Positions 29,601 to 38,449 of a stretch of DNA of 64,000 bases are shown one piece after another (within the stretch, counting starts at the first letter, position 1; each line of letters opens with the position of its first letter). Position numbers and translations under genes: made by a program. This DNA comes from Pseudomonas fluorescens (lineage in GTDB: Bacteria; Pseudomonadota; Gammaproteobacteria; Pseudomonadales; Pseudomonadaceae), in contig NZ_CP015225.1 in NCBI RefSeq assembly GCF_001623525.1, positions 3,973,501-4,037,500 on the forward strand, in the 5' to 3' direction. The notes below the pieces were generated by a model. That model was not told the DNA's origin. It saw only the letters and a program-made list of their open reading frames with translations, and did not search any database.

Positions 29601-31107
29601 TCAAGGCTGGCGACTGGGCCTGCCCTATCGCCAGCGGACCCACGCGCTGAAAAAACCCAAGGCACCCGAGACCGGCGGGTTGAGCACACGGGACATGACC
29701 TATGAAAGGTTCATCGAACTCACCGGGGAAACCGCCTGGATAACCCAAAGCGTCCTGACAGGCCTGTCGGTGCAACGCTACAAGGACGCCTCCAGCACGC
29801 AAACCCTGCCAGACGGCGTCGCGAATTTCGAAGCCCTGGGCGACCACATGGAAACCGCTGAGCTGGACGAAACCGCCTTGAAAGCTTTCCATCTGTTGCC
29901 GCAAACCTCCCGCCCGAAGGGCAAGCTGCTGGAACGAATCGGCTACCACCGCATGGACGCCTTTCTGCCGGCGACGCCACTGCTCGACAAACTCTGGTCA
30001 GTCAAAAGAGATTTTGCGACCTACGCGCCACTGGAAGGCTTCTACAAAATCCAGACCCAACAGGCGAGTGAACACCATGGCGTGACCGCCTTCAGCTACG
30101 ACAATTACCACTGCTTTATCACCGCATTCAAACTGCCCGATGGCTGTGTCACCCAAGCGCTCTACGATTACCGCTCGCTGCTGCCACGACGCATTACCGA
30201 TCCCAACGGCAACGTCCAGGAAGGCCTGGTTGATGCCTTCGGCCAAGTATTGGCCACGACGCTCTACGGTAACGAGAACAACATACCCGTGGGTTTCAAA
30301 CCCATCGCGCAGTTCAAGCGGCCGCGCTTCAACCGTCCGACAGAAGCGATCGAACAGTGCCAGGACGCCTTGCAGGAGGCCGCCACAGCGCTCTATTACA
30401 CGCCCTTCAGCTGGATGGGTTGCGTGTCGAACGCCGCGCTGGCGGACGGCGACTGGCTGGCGCGATGCGTGCTCAACCGAGACCTGCTCCCCAGCGGACA
30501 TATCCGTGCGTCGGCTCGAACGCGCCTGGCGGATCTTCAAACACTCTGCGCCGACGACCTGAAACTGAAGAACGAAATGGATGCCGCAACGCGTGAGCCG
30601 GTGCACATCGCCGCACTGGTGGCCGACCGCTACCCCGATGACGACCAGCAGCAAATCCGCATCGCCATCACCTGCTTCGACGGTTTCGGTCGAACCCTGC
30701 AAAGCAAACAACGGGTCGAACCGGGCATGGCCTACGTCGTCACATCCCAGGGAGCACTGACACTCAAGAATGGAAAACCCATGGAGCAAACAACGGCAAC
30801 ACGCTGGCGTGTCAGCGAACGAGTGGAATACAACAACAAGGGTTTGCCGATCCGCCTCTACCGCCCTTACTTCGCCGATCAGCATCGTTACATCAACGAT
30901 GCGTCCTTGCGGCAGTTCGGTCATTGTGACCAACAGTTCTACGATGCATTGGGTCGCCCCACCCGCACGCGCCTGGCCGCACAGGCTGGCCTTTCCTATA
31001 TGCGGCGGCACACCCGCCATGCCTGGTACACCCTGGACGAGGACGAGAACGACACCCTGGAAGAGGTCATGGCCGAACAAGCACCGGCTATCGGAGGTGA
31101 GGCATGA
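26620..31107 (+). CDS. Tc toxin subunit B (TcaC/TcdB-like, SpvB domain)
   Basis: This 1495-residue protein forms one part of the cocoon that holds the toxic payload. The N-terminal SpvB-type region starts LPKGGGAIQSIGKG and AHGTASYEIALPISPGRGFAPSL. FG-GAP-like propeller blades follow (LTGDGRLDWI, LMGAGLSDLV, LDGSGATDLI, LQGLGCSSLV), which dock on TcA. Then come the TcdB mid regions (YYDGIEREFRGFG; RRITDPNGN) of the RHS shell. I take the ATG at 26620 that overlaps the preceding stop; the frame is open further up. Its own stop overlaps the TccC start at 31104 by four bases. Confidence 0.95.
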   Translation: MSEHSTMPVNAPSLPKGGGAIQSIGKGWSAIGAHGTASYEIALPISPGRGFAPSLSLGYASSAGNGVFGIGWGLSLPCVARWTAQGVPAYTEEDEIIGPDAVVWLPERDPQGAIRSTRIDRYNRLALNKTYTVIRYFPRIESRFERIEYWSSDKETPGFWLVHDADGSLHVFGKSPSARRADPLDARRVGEWLLEESLNAHGEHILYQYKADVTAQRYLSRVCYGNFKADADLYLWEADRLKAVQWHFELVFDYGERSTEYQRKPNYEGHQWLARDDAFSSFAYGFELRTERLCRQVLMFHRFPDEWGTAPVLVRRVLLDYRQTSLGYHQLTAAHDQAFGDSTTADHRPPVEFSYSEFKFPLERPDWQPWQNMPGLNENQGFQLVDLYGEGLPGVLHRGDGGWYYREPMRAKANSNEVAYGQWRALPRIPVADPAKPLQQSLSDLTGDGRLDWIIAQPGWSGFFSLGPERNWSDFATFNAFPAEFFNPQGQLADLMGAGLSDLVLIGPRSVRVYANQQENGFSAAREISRGEADDALPLISVSPSELVAFSDMLGSGQQHLVRIRHNEVKCWPNLGHGRFGNGIVLGSPGLAYETFDASRIRLADLDGSGATDLIYLQADQALIFMNRGGNGFSPPVALPWPQGLHYDRLCQVSIADLQGLGCSSLVLSLPHRGNQHWRCDFVSAKPYLLTGTNNNMGTANSIRYRSSAQEWLDEKAERVAADRPLACHLPLVVHVVSNQTQLDEITGNQLLQSFTYRQGYYDGIEREFRGFGLLLQTDEQTNPDDAESPGFTTPCLTKNWFHTGQAVDLPHIGYSHADPIAVAPGKTLLSQYLPETGSDTPIVSPTTATTLEMSRALSGYLLRSEVFGVDTRRGNRTLYSVQENRYRLRLLQAPEGNRRHARMLPLLLESIHYQYEGLTDDPQCQHTLNLQYDAYGSLTHSVNVHYARRKNLDDTPPFSDADQQRWWRDAHDPAQQFHYLTETCAEYIHLPAPQGWRLGLPYRQRTHALKKPKAPETGGLSTRDMTYERFIELTGETAWITQSVLTGLSVQRYKDASSTQTLPDGVANFEALGDHMETAELDETALKAFHLLPQTSRPKGKLLERIGYHRMDAFLPATPLLDKLWSVKRDFATYAPLEGFYKIQTQQASEHHGVTAFSYDNYHCFITAFKLPDGCVTQALYDYRSLLPRRITDPNGNVQEGLVDAFGQVLATTLYGNENNIPVGFKPIAQFKRPRFNRPTEAIEQCQDALQEAATALYYTPFSWMGCVSNAALADGDWLARCVLNRDLLPSGHIRASARTRLADLQTLCADDLKLKNEMDAATREPVHIAALVADRYPDDDQQQIRIAITCFDGFGRTLQSKQRVEPGMAYVVTSQGALTLKNGKPMEQTTATRWRVSERVEYNNKGLPIRLYRPYFADQHRYINDASLRQFGHCDQQFYDALGRPTRTRLAAQAGLSYMRRHTRHAWYTLDEDENDTLEEVMAEQAPAIGGEA

Positions 31108-33893
31108 ATCCAGGCCTCCACCGCAGGACACCGACGCTCAAGGCTGTCGACAGTCGAGGCCTGCCCGTGCGCCAGGTCGCTTACTGCCGGCGCAACGCAG
31201 AAGAACAATCCCAAGCGCGCATCATCCGCCAACACCACGACACGGCTGGACGCCAGGTTGCGCAGTGGGACCCAAGGCTGTTCGACACAGCAACCGAAGC
31301 CAACCTGACGACCGTCTACAGCCTTTCCGGCAAACCGTTGTTGGTGAACAGTGTCGACGCCGGCTGGCGCCTGAATCTCCCTGGCGCTGCCGGACAGATC
31401 GTGCGCAGCTGGGATCAGCGAGGAAACCATTGGCGCACCACTTACGACCAGCAGCTAAGGCCGACCGCCATCCACGAGCAATTGCCAGATCAGGATCCGC
31501 GCCGAGTCGAATGCCTGCGCTACGGCGACAGCTCGCCGGAATCCGCCGCACGCAATCTTTGCGGCGCCCTGATCCGCCACGATGACAGCGCGGGCAGCCT
31601 GCTCGTCCATGAATACGCCCTCTGCGGCAAACCGCTTGGCCAGACGCGACACTTCCTCGTCGATGCGGCACAACCCGACTGGCCGGCCGAGGAGATCGCC
31701 CGCGATAAACTGCTGGAAAAGGGCAACGGCTACGAAACCCGGTGGCGCTACGACGCATTGGCGCACCCCATCCTGCTGACGGATGCGGCCCGGCACCAAC
31801 AGCGCTACGGGTTTGATATCGCCGGGCAACTCAAAGTTATGAGCCTGAAAGTAAAAGACGCTACGACTGAAAAAATCATCCTGAAGGATCTCGTCTACAA
31901 CGCGTCTGGCCAGGTCGAATCCCAGGTTGCCGGCAACGGCGTCATCAGTCGCGCCGCATTCGATCCGGCCAGCGGCCGACTGATCTCACTCAGCGCGTCG
32001 GTGTCTGGCAACACCTTGCAGGATCTGCGCTACACCCACGACGCGGTGGGTAACGTGACACACATCGAGGACCGGGCCCAACCGGTGCAGTTCGGCAGTA
32101 ACCAGCGGGTCGACGCCACCTGCACGTTCACCTACGACAGCCTTTACCAGTTGAGCAGCGCGACGGGCCGTGAAACGGCGGGGCTGACCAGCAATCCCGA
32201 ACTTCCCGCCTTCAGCAGGACGCCATTCGACGCCCGCCAACTGTTCCCGTTTACCGAGCACTACCAGTACGACGCTGGTGGCAACCTGATCGAACTGCGC
32301 CATGTCCGCGACCGCAACAACTACACCCGGAAGCTGGAGATCGCCGCCTCCAGCAATCGCCTGCTGTCCTGGAACAAGGCTGAGCACTTCGATGCCAACG
32401 GCAACCCGCAGGTGCTCCATCCGGGCCGGGCACTGGAGTGGAATGCCCGCAATCAACTCGCCAGCGTGACGCTGGTGCAGCGCGCAGACGGCCGCCACGA
32501 CCTTGAGCGCTATGGCTACGACAGCACGGGGCAACGGGTGCGCAAGGTCCAGGTCACCTATGCTTCGGCTGTGACCCATACCCGGGAAGTCCGTTACCTG
32601 CCGGGCCTCGAAATCCACACCCGTCAGCACGAACGCCTGGAAGTCATCACCTTGCAGGCCGGCCGTTGCAGCGTGCGGTACCTGCACTGGACCGAGGGCC
32701 GTCCGGCGGGCATCGCCACCAACCAGACGCGCTACAGCCTGGACGACCACCTGGGTTCCAGTTCGCTGGAGCTCGACGATGAAGGCTGGCTGATCAGCCA
32801 GGAAAGCTATCTCCCCTACGGCGGAACCGCTTGGGCGGCGTCCCGCTCGGCCGTGGAAGCCGACTACCGAACCATACGTTATTCCGGCAAAGAGCGTGAT
32901 GCCTGCGGCCTGTATTACTACGGGCAACGGTACTACGCACCGTGGCTGCAACGCTGGATCAGTCCCGATCCAGCGGGGGCAGTTGACGGGCTGAACCTGT
33001 ATTGCATGGTGGGGAACAACCCGATGAGATTTACCGACCCTTCGGGCCTGATGAGGGACGAGGACTTCAAGGAATTCGAAACCTGGGGCCGGGCCCGGTC
33101 GCAGGAAATCATGGATTCGGCAAAAGGTGACTATTCTTATCGTTTAATGCCGGATTACTTCGATAAAACGTCCGATCAGTTTCTCAATGACGGACTCCTG
33201 CGCCAGGAGTTTCTTGCTCACTCTTATGGCTACATCAAGATGGAAGAAGTCGGGCTCAGCGACTTCTTCAACCTGCCAAAGCCGCAAGGCAGCATGAGGG
33301 GATACAAAGGCGTGGACCGCAACTATGACGGCCGGGCCAGGACCGACACCCCCTCAGAACACTACTTGAACTTTGGCACCTATCGGATCGGCAATACCGC
33401 TGAATACCTGGCCGATTTATCCAGCCGATACGCCGCCGCCAAAAACGACATGTTCCACAATGTGGCCATAGATGAGGACGTCCTGAAGGACGCACCGACG
33501 CTAAGCCGGCTGACCGATCAGGTCCATGAACTGCAGCAACCGACTCGGGGCTGGATCGAAACCCATATTGAAAACATGGGTGGGATCATGCCGATACGTG
33601 CCGGAGGCCCCGGGACCCATGCAGAAGTGCGGCTGGCGAATTCCGTGGTAGCGCTCTACCCGGACAGGGCGGAAAGAATGCTTTCCGACACCACCATACT
33701 CACCGACACGCTATTCAGGGGCGACGCCCCAGAGCCATTCCCCGCTTGCATCAATTGCAGCGGGATTCTTCCTGTGCAGATCAGCGTCCCCACTGGACGC
33801 AGCCCCGTCGACTACGCGGGATACAACGCTCGCGTCCAGCAAATAAACGAGGCATCACGTCCTCGCCCACGAGGCAGCCGGGCGAGAAGATAA
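31104..33893 (+). CDS. tccC: Tc toxin subunit C (TccC) with C-terminal deaminase-like effector
   Basis: This 929-residue protein has an RHS shell (residues 1-649) and a variable payload (650-929). YD-type repeats lead to the RHS core end, DHLGSSSLELDDEG...YGGTAW...RYSGKERDACGLYYYGQRYYAPWLQRWISPDP. Self-cleavage residues are in place: D628 (VDGLNLY) and D645 (FTDPSG), with the expected cut between L649 and M650. In the payload, H839-A-E841 and C882-I-N-C885 (PFPACINCSGIL) fit the zinc site (HxE...CxxC) of the nucleic-acid deaminase superfamily, closest by eye to the YwqJ-like toxin deaminases. The toxin shell is certain; the payload activity is inferred from four residues and their spacing. 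Confidence 0.92.
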   Translation: MNPGLHRRTPTLKAVDSRGLPVRQVAYCRRNAEEQSQARIIRQHHDTAGRQVAQWDPRLFDTATEANLTTVYSLSGKPLLVNSVDAGWRLNLPGAAGQIVRSWDQRGNHWRTTYDQQLRPTAIHEQLPDQDPRRVECLRYGDSSPESAARNLCGALIRHDDSAGSLLVHEYALCGKPLGQTRHFLVDAAQPDWPAEEIARDKLLEKGNGYETRWRYDALAHPILLTDAARHQQRYGFDIAGQLKVMSLKVKDATTEKIILKDLVYNASGQVESQVAGNGVISRAAFDPASGRLISLSASVSGNTLQDLRYTHDAVGNVTHIEDRAQPVQFGSNQRVDATCTFTYDSLYQLSSATGRETAGLTSNPELPAFSRTPFDARQLFPFTEHYQYDAGGNLIELRHVRDRNNYTRKLEIAASSNRLLSWNKAEHFDANGNPQVLHPGRALEWNARNQLASVTLVQRADGRHDLERYGYDSTGQRVRKVQVTYASAVTHTREVRYLPGLEIHTRQHERLEVITLQAGRCSVRYLHWTEGRPAGIATNQTRYSLDDHLGSSSLELDDEGWLISQESYLPYGGTAWAASRSAVEADYRTIRYSGKERDACGLYYYGQRYYAPWLQRWISPDPAGAVDGLNLYCMVGNNPMRFTDPSGLMRDEDFKEFETWGRARSQEIMDSAKGDYSYRLMPDYFDKTSDQFLNDGLLRQEFLAHSYGYIKMEEVGLSDFFNLPKPQGSMRGYKGVDRNYDGRARTDTPSEHYLNFGTYRIGNTAEYLADLSSRYAAAKNDMFHNVAIDEDVLKDAPTLSRLTDQVHELQQPTRGWIETHIENMGGIMPIRAGGPGTHAEVRLANSVVALYPDRAERMLSDTTILTDTLFRGDAPEPFPACINCSGILPVQISVPTGRSPVDYAGYNARVQQINEASRPRPRGSRARR

Positions 33894-33899
33894 TGTCAG

Positions 33900-34268
33900 T
33901 CAAACACTGATTGCATTGGTGAACACCAGGCGATTGCCGAACGGATCGACCACCGCCATGTCCTGGCTGCCCCAGGGCATGGCCTGGATATGCGGGCGGG
34001 CGAACGGGTATTGCTTGGTCAACAGGTGCGCCTGGAACGCTTCCAGTTCATCGGTCTCGATCCGCAGCGCCGAGCCCGGCGTGCAATCGCCATGGTGCTC
34101 GGACAGGTGCAGTACGCAGTCGCCACGGGAGACTTGCAGGTACAGCGGGAAGTCGTCGCCGAAACGATGTTGCCAGTCGACGGTAAACCCCAGGAAGTCG
34201 ACATAGAATACCAACGCCTTGGCTTCATCGAAGATCCGCAGGATCGGAGTGGTTTTACCGAAGCTCAT
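33900..34268 (-). CDS. VOC/glyoxalase-superfamily protein (bleomycin-resistance-like)
   Basis: This 122-residue protein has one vicinal-oxygen-chelate domain. It has two beta-alpha-beta-beta-beta halves (RIFDEAKALVFYVDFLGF and the closing MAVVDPFGNRLVFTN), as in bleomycin-binding and glyoxalase-like proteins. Substrate unknown. It converges on tccC with a 6-bp gap. A perfect inverted repeat, CGCCAT-TATT-ATGGCG, lies upstream at 34354-34369 and could be an operator. Confidence 0.85.
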   Translation of the reverse strand: MSFGKTTPILRIFDEAKALVFYVDFLGFTVDWQHRFGDDFPLYLQVSRGDCVLHLSEHHGDCTPGSALRIETDELEAFQAHLLTKQYPFARPHIQAMPWGSQDMAVVDPFGNRLVFTNAISV

Positions 34269-34403
34269 GGGTTGCTCCCTGGCTGAAAAGACCCAGTGTA
34301 GATGGGTTGACCCTAGTGCTTCGGCCTGGGCACTGGGTTCTTTAGTGCCAATACGCCATTATTATGGCGCCAATTAAAACAAATTCAGCCATCCAGCCCC
34401 TCC

Positions 34404-35876
34404 TCAGGCGCGATCCAATGGGCTGAATCCCTGGCGCAGATCGCCTTCGCGCGCCAGAAACCGACCTGCTCTGCGCCCATTCGCCCGCCCCTCGTCATAA
34501 CTCAGGACACCGTTGACCCACACCCCGTCGATGCCTTCGGCGGGCCGTTGCGGCGCGTTGAAATCAGCCACGTCGCGAATGGTTTGCGGGTTGAACAACA
34601 CCAGGTCCGCCCAGTGGCCTTCGCGAATTTCACCTCGGCCCTTCAAGCCGAAGCGCGCCGCCGACAGGCCGGTCATCTTGTGCACGGCGGTGTGCAGCGG
34701 AAAAAGCCCAACCTCACGACTGAAATGTCCCAGCACCCGTGGGAAAGCGCCCCACAAACGCGGATGGGGAAACGGATCGTCGGGCAAACCGTCGGAACCC
34801 ACCATGGACAGCGGATGGGCGAGGATTCGTCTTACGTCGCCTTCGTCCATGCCGTAGTACACCGCCCCAGCCGGTTGCAGACGACGTGCGGCGTCCAGCA
34901 GCGAGACGTCCCATTCGTGGGCGATGTCGGCGAGGTCGCGACCGCCCATGCCCGGGTGGGGTGTCGACCAGGTGATGGTGATGCGATGGGCATCGGTCAC
35001 TTGCTTGAGATCCAGGGTCGAGGAACTCGCCGCGTAGGGATAGCAGTCGCAGCCGACCGGATGGGTTTTGGCCGCATTTTCCAGCGCCGCCAGCACCTGC
35101 GGACTGCGTCCCCAGTTACCGGTGCCCGCGCATTTGAGGTGGGAAATAATCACCGGGCTCTTGGCGCGACGGCCAATCTGGAACGCCTCATCCATGGCCT
35201 CGAGCACCGGTTCGAATTCGCTGCGCAGGTGGGTGGTGTAGATCGCGCCGAAGGCCTGCAACTCTTCGCTCAGTTGCATGACTTCGTCGGTGGACGCCGA
35301 AAATGCATTGGCATAGGCCAGGCCGGTGGACAGGCCGAGCGCACCGGCCTCCAGGCTTTCGCGCAGTTGCCCACGCATGGCCGCGATTTCTCCCGCGCTG
35401 GCGCTGCGCAACAAATCCTCCATGTGGTTGCTGCGCAGGGCTGTGTGGCCCACCAATGCGGCGACGTTGACGGCGGGCGTAGCGGCCTCCACCGCGGCCC
35501 GATAATCAGCGAAGCGTGGGTAGGCGAACGCTTGCGCGGTGCCGAGCAGGTTCATCGGGTCCGGCGGATCGCCGCGCAGACTGACCGGCGCAGCGCTGAT
35601 GCCGCAATTGCCGACGATCACCGTGGTCACGCCCTGGCTGAGCTTGGGCAGCATCTGCGATTGGCGAATCACCACGGTGTCGTCGTGGGTGTGCACATCG
35701 ATAAAGCCCGGCGCCAGCACGCGGCCAGCGGCGTCGACGTCTTCAATCGCCCGGGTATCGCCCAAGTCGCCAATACGCTCGATGCGCCCGCCGCGAATCG
35801 CCACATCGGCGTTGTAGCCGGGGCGGTCGCTGCCATCAATGACCAGCGCATTGCGGATAAGGGTGTCGTATTGCAT
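34404..35876 (-). CDS. D-aminoacylase / N-acyl-D-amino-acid deacylase
   Basis: This amidohydrolase of 490 residues removes the acyl group from N-acyl-D-amino acids. It starts MQYDTLIRNALVIDGSDRPGY, and metal-site motifs follow: FIDVHTHDD, VGNCGISAAP (Cys ligand of D-aminoacylases), THLRSE and ISHLKCAG. The ending GVWVNGVLSYDEG...AGRFL is typical. The ATG at 35876 lies one base after the RpiR stop, so the two are coupled; the open frame further upstream overlaps rpiR and is not real. It is the third gene of a transporter-regulator-deacylase operon. Confidence 0.93.
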   Translation of the reverse strand: MQYDTLIRNALVIDGSDRPGYNADVAIRGGRIERIGDLGDTRAIEDVDAAGRVLAPGFIDVHTHDDTVVIRQSQMLPKLSQGVTTVIVGNCGISAAPVSLRGDPPDPMNLLGTAQAFAYPRFADYRAAVEAATPAVNVAALVGHTALRSNHMEDLLRSASAGEIAAMRGQLRESLEAGALGLSTGLAYANAFSASTDEVMQLSEELQAFGAIYTTHLRSEFEPVLEAMDEAFQIGRRAKSPVIISHLKCAGTGNWGRSPQVLAALENAAKTHPVGCDCYPYAASSSTLDLKQVTDAHRITITWSTPHPGMGGRDLADIAHEWDVSLLDAARRLQPAGAVYYGMDEGDVRRILAHPLSMVGSDGLPDDPFPHPRLWGAFPRVLGHFSREVGLFPLHTAVHKMTGLSAARFGLKGRGEIREGHWADLVLFNPQTIRDVADFNAPQRPAEGIDGVWVNGVLSYDEGRANGRRAGRFLAREGDLRQGFSPLDRA

Positions 35877-35877
35877 G

Positions 35878-36738
35878 TCAGTCTCCCAACGGCAAGTGAT
35901 CATCGCCGCCGCGGTAATCGTCCAGGGCGAGCTTGACCCGTCGCAGGCGCTCTTGATTGTCTTCAGGGTGAGCCAACGCCAGCTCGGTGGCGAGCACGTC
36001 GATGGCCAGCAGCATGCCGTAGCGCGCCGCCGTGGGTTTGTAGATGAACGAGGTCTCGGCGCCTTGCAGGGGCAGCACCACATCGGCCAGTCGGGCGAGG
36101 GGCGAGTCGGCTCGGGTGATGGCCAGGATCGGCGCGCCGTAACTGCGGGCCAGCTCCACCGCACCGAGCAATTCCGGGGTGATACCGGTGAGCGAGCAGG
36201 CGATGACCAGGTGTTCTGCACTCAACGAAGTGGCGGTGATGCGCATCATCACCGGGTCGCGGCAGGCGGCAATCGGGTAGCCGAAACGCACTAGCCGTAC
36301 CTGCAACTCTTCACCGCACAACGCCGACCAGCCACCGAGTCCGAACGCATGAACCATCCGCGCCTTGCCGATCATCCGCACGGCATCGCTGAACCGTGAT
36401 TCTTCGAACGCCGACAGATGCTGACGCAGGGTCGCCTCGATATCGCCGACGATCTGTCCATAAAACGCCGACTGCTCAGGCGCTCCGGCCGGGTCGAGAA
36501 AGCGGCTGCCGACACCGCTGGCCTGGGCCAGTTGCAAGCGCAGGTCGCGAAGATCGCGGCAACCGACGGTGCGGGCGAAGCGCGACAGTGTGGCGCTGCT
36601 GACTTCGGCGCGCTGGGCCAGTTCATCCAGGCTGGCGGAAGCGGCAAATCCTACGTCGTCGAGCATCAGCCGGGCGATTCTGCCTTCGCCGGCGCTGAAG
36701 GAGTCCTGGCGGGAGCGGATCTGGTAAAGGATGTCCAT
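35878..36738 (-). CDS. MurR/RpiR-family transcriptional regulator
   Basis: This 286-residue protein has an N-terminal HTH_6 domain (SLDELAQRAEVSSATLSRFARTVGC) and a C-terminal SIS sugar-isomerase-type sensor domain (VHAFGLGGWSALCGEELQVRL...VIACSLTGITPELLGAVELAR). Members sense phosphosugars or related metabolites. Lying between the transporter and the D-aminoacylase on the same strand, it probably controls this operon; the ligand is unknown. Confidence 0.92.
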   Translation of the reverse strand: MDILYQIRSRQDSFSAGEGRIARLMLDDVGFAASASLDELAQRAEVSSATLSRFARTVGCRDLRDLRLQLAQASGVGSRFLDPAGAPEQSAFYGQIVGDIEATLRQHLSAFEESRFSDAVRMIGKARMVHAFGLGGWSALCGEELQVRLVRFGYPIAACRDPVMMRITATSLSAEHLVIACSLTGITPELLGAVELARSYGAPILAITRADSPLARLADVVLPLQGAETSFIYKPTAARYGMLLAIDVLATELALAHPEDNQERLRRVKLALDDYRGGDDHLPLGD

Positions 36739-36765
36739 GACGGCTCCTATGAAATGGCGCGGCGC

Positions 36766-38115
36766 TCAGAGCAAGCGCGAAAGACCGAGGGTCAGGCCGA
36801 ACGCGACCACGGAAATCAGCGTTTCGAGCACGGTCCAGGTCTTGAAGGTTTGGGCAACGGTCATATTGAAGTATTCCTTGATCAGCCAGAAGCCGCCGTC
36901 GTTGACGTGGGAAAAGATAACCGACCCCGCTCCGGTGGCCAGCACCAGCAATTCGGGATGGGGATAACCCAGGCCGATCGCCACGGGCGCGACGATGCCT
37001 GAGGCCGTGGTCATCGCCACAGTGGCCGAGCCAGTGGCGACGCGCATCAGGGCAGCGAACAACCAGCCCATGACCAATGGCGACAACTGGAATTCCTGGG
37101 CCAGGCCGACAATCTGCTGGGTGACCCCGGCGTCCACCAGGATCCGGTTCAAACCACCGCCAGCACCCACCAATAAGGTGATGCTGGCCGTCGGTGCCAG
37201 GCATTCGTTGGTGAACTTGAGGATCGACTCGCGGTTGAAACCCTGGGCCAGGCCGAGGGTCCAGAAGCTCAGGACGGTCGCCAGCAACAAGGCGATCACC
37301 GAGTTGCCGATGAACAGCAAAAACTGGTTGAAACCGCTTCCCGGCGTGGAGATCAGGTTGGCCCAGCCGCCGATCAGCATGAGGATCACTGGCAGCAGGA
37401 CAGTCCCCAGGGTCACGCCGAAACCCGGCAGGTTCGCGCGGGGCTCGCGGTCGAGAAATTGCCGCTCCAACGGGTTTTCAGCCGGCAGCTGGATGCGTGG
37501 CACGATGAATTTGGCGTACAGGGGACCGGCGATGATCGCGGTGGGGATGCCAATCAGGATCGCGTACAACAACGTCTGCCCCACCGAGGCCTGGAACGCC
37601 TGCACCGCCAGCATCGCCGCCGGGTGCGGAGGGACAAGTGCGTGGACCACCGAAAGCCCGGCGACCATCGGCAACCCCACCATCAGGATCGACACGCCCA
37701 CGCGCCGTGCGATGGTGAACGCGATGGGCACCAGCAACACGAACCCGACCTCGAAGAACAACGGCAGCCCGACCAGGAAGGCAATGCACACCATCGCCCA
37801 GTGGGCGTTGCGCTCGCCGAAGCGTTCAATCAGCGTCTGCGCCATCCGCTCGGCCCCGCCGGACTCGGCCATCATCTTGCCGAGCATCGTGCCCAGTGCC
37901 ACCACCAGCGCGATGTGCCCCAGCGTCTTGCCGACACCGGCCTCATACGCCCCCACCACACCCGAGGGCGGCATCCCGGCCAGCAGTGCCAGGCCAATGG
38001 ACACCAGGGTAATCACAATGAACGGATTGAGCCGATAACGGGCGATCAGCACGATCAGCGCAATGATCGCGATGGCCGCGTAGACCAATAGCCAATAACC
38101 GAAAGCAGGGGCCAT
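36766..38115 (-). CDS. GntP-family (gluconate:H+ symporter type) transporter
   Basis: This 449-residue inner-membrane protein has about a dozen hydrophobic helices. It has the family's landmarks: LVALGTMLGKMMAESGGAERMAQTL near residue 80, LVGLPLFFEVGFVLLVPIAF, LVPPHPAAM and VGAGGGLNRILVDAGV. A GGAGT ribosome site precedes the ATG. GntP proteins import gluconate and similar acids. Next to a D-aminoacylase, an N-acyl-D-amino acid or related carboxylate is a plausible cargo, which is inference from context. Confidence 0.93.
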   Translation of the reverse strand: MAPAFGYWLLVYAAIAIIALIVLIARYRLNPFIVITLVSIGLALLAGMPPSGVVGAYEAGVGKTLGHIALVVALGTMLGKMMAESGGAERMAQTLIERFGERNAHWAMVCIAFLVGLPLFFEVGFVLLVPIAFTIARRVGVSILMVGLPMVAGLSVVHALVPPHPAAMLAVQAFQASVGQTLLYAILIGIPTAIIAGPLYAKFIVPRIQLPAENPLERQFLDREPRANLPGFGVTLGTVLLPVILMLIGGWANLISTPGSGFNQFLLFIGNSVIALLLATVLSFWTLGLAQGFNRESILKFTNECLAPTASITLLVGAGGGLNRILVDAGVTQQIVGLAQEFQLSPLVMGWLFAALMRVATGSATVAMTTASGIVAPVAIGLGYPHPELLVLATGAGSVIFSHVNDGGFWLIKEYFNMTVAQTFKTWTVLETLISVVAFGLTLGLSRLL

Positions 38116-38449
38116 GCGTTACTCCTCGAATGGGGTCACGTCGATGTGTCGTGAAACTCATAAATCATTTAGACGAGGAATCTTCAAACCCACTGAAAGT
38201 AATTTTCGTACACAGACAAGAAATGTCGCTGAGGGACATCGCGACGCGGCACTGATGAAAATTCAGCGCAAGACTTTCATTGCCTTTGTGGCGAGGGAGC
38301 TTGCTCCCGCTGGGCTGCGCAGCAGCCCCAACTTCATCAACACAATGACCAACGGCTGGCCGCCCCGCCCTCAATTCCGTACCATCCGCAGCTGTTTTTG
38401 CATCACGCCCCGGTAGCCGACGCTCAACCGGGGCCCAGTCAGGTAAATC
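38116..38449. other. Divergent intergenic region gntP / sulP
   Basis: This 334-bp region contains no gene. It holds one unpaired REP (38287-38328) and the presumed promoters of the GntP operon and the SulP gene. I see no other clear motif. Confidence 0.55.
38287..38328. repeat. Single REP element with attached hairpin
   Basis: TGTGGCGAGGGAGCTTGCTC followed by CCGCT and GGGCTGCGCAGCAGCCC is the same sequence as the left half of the REPINs in this window. No inverted partner follows, so it is a lone REP. Confidence 0.85.

Noticed and set aside
35877..36221. Upstream extension of the D-aminoacylase gene
   Set aside because: It overlaps rpiR in another frame; the family start MQYDTLIRNA fits the ATG at 35876.
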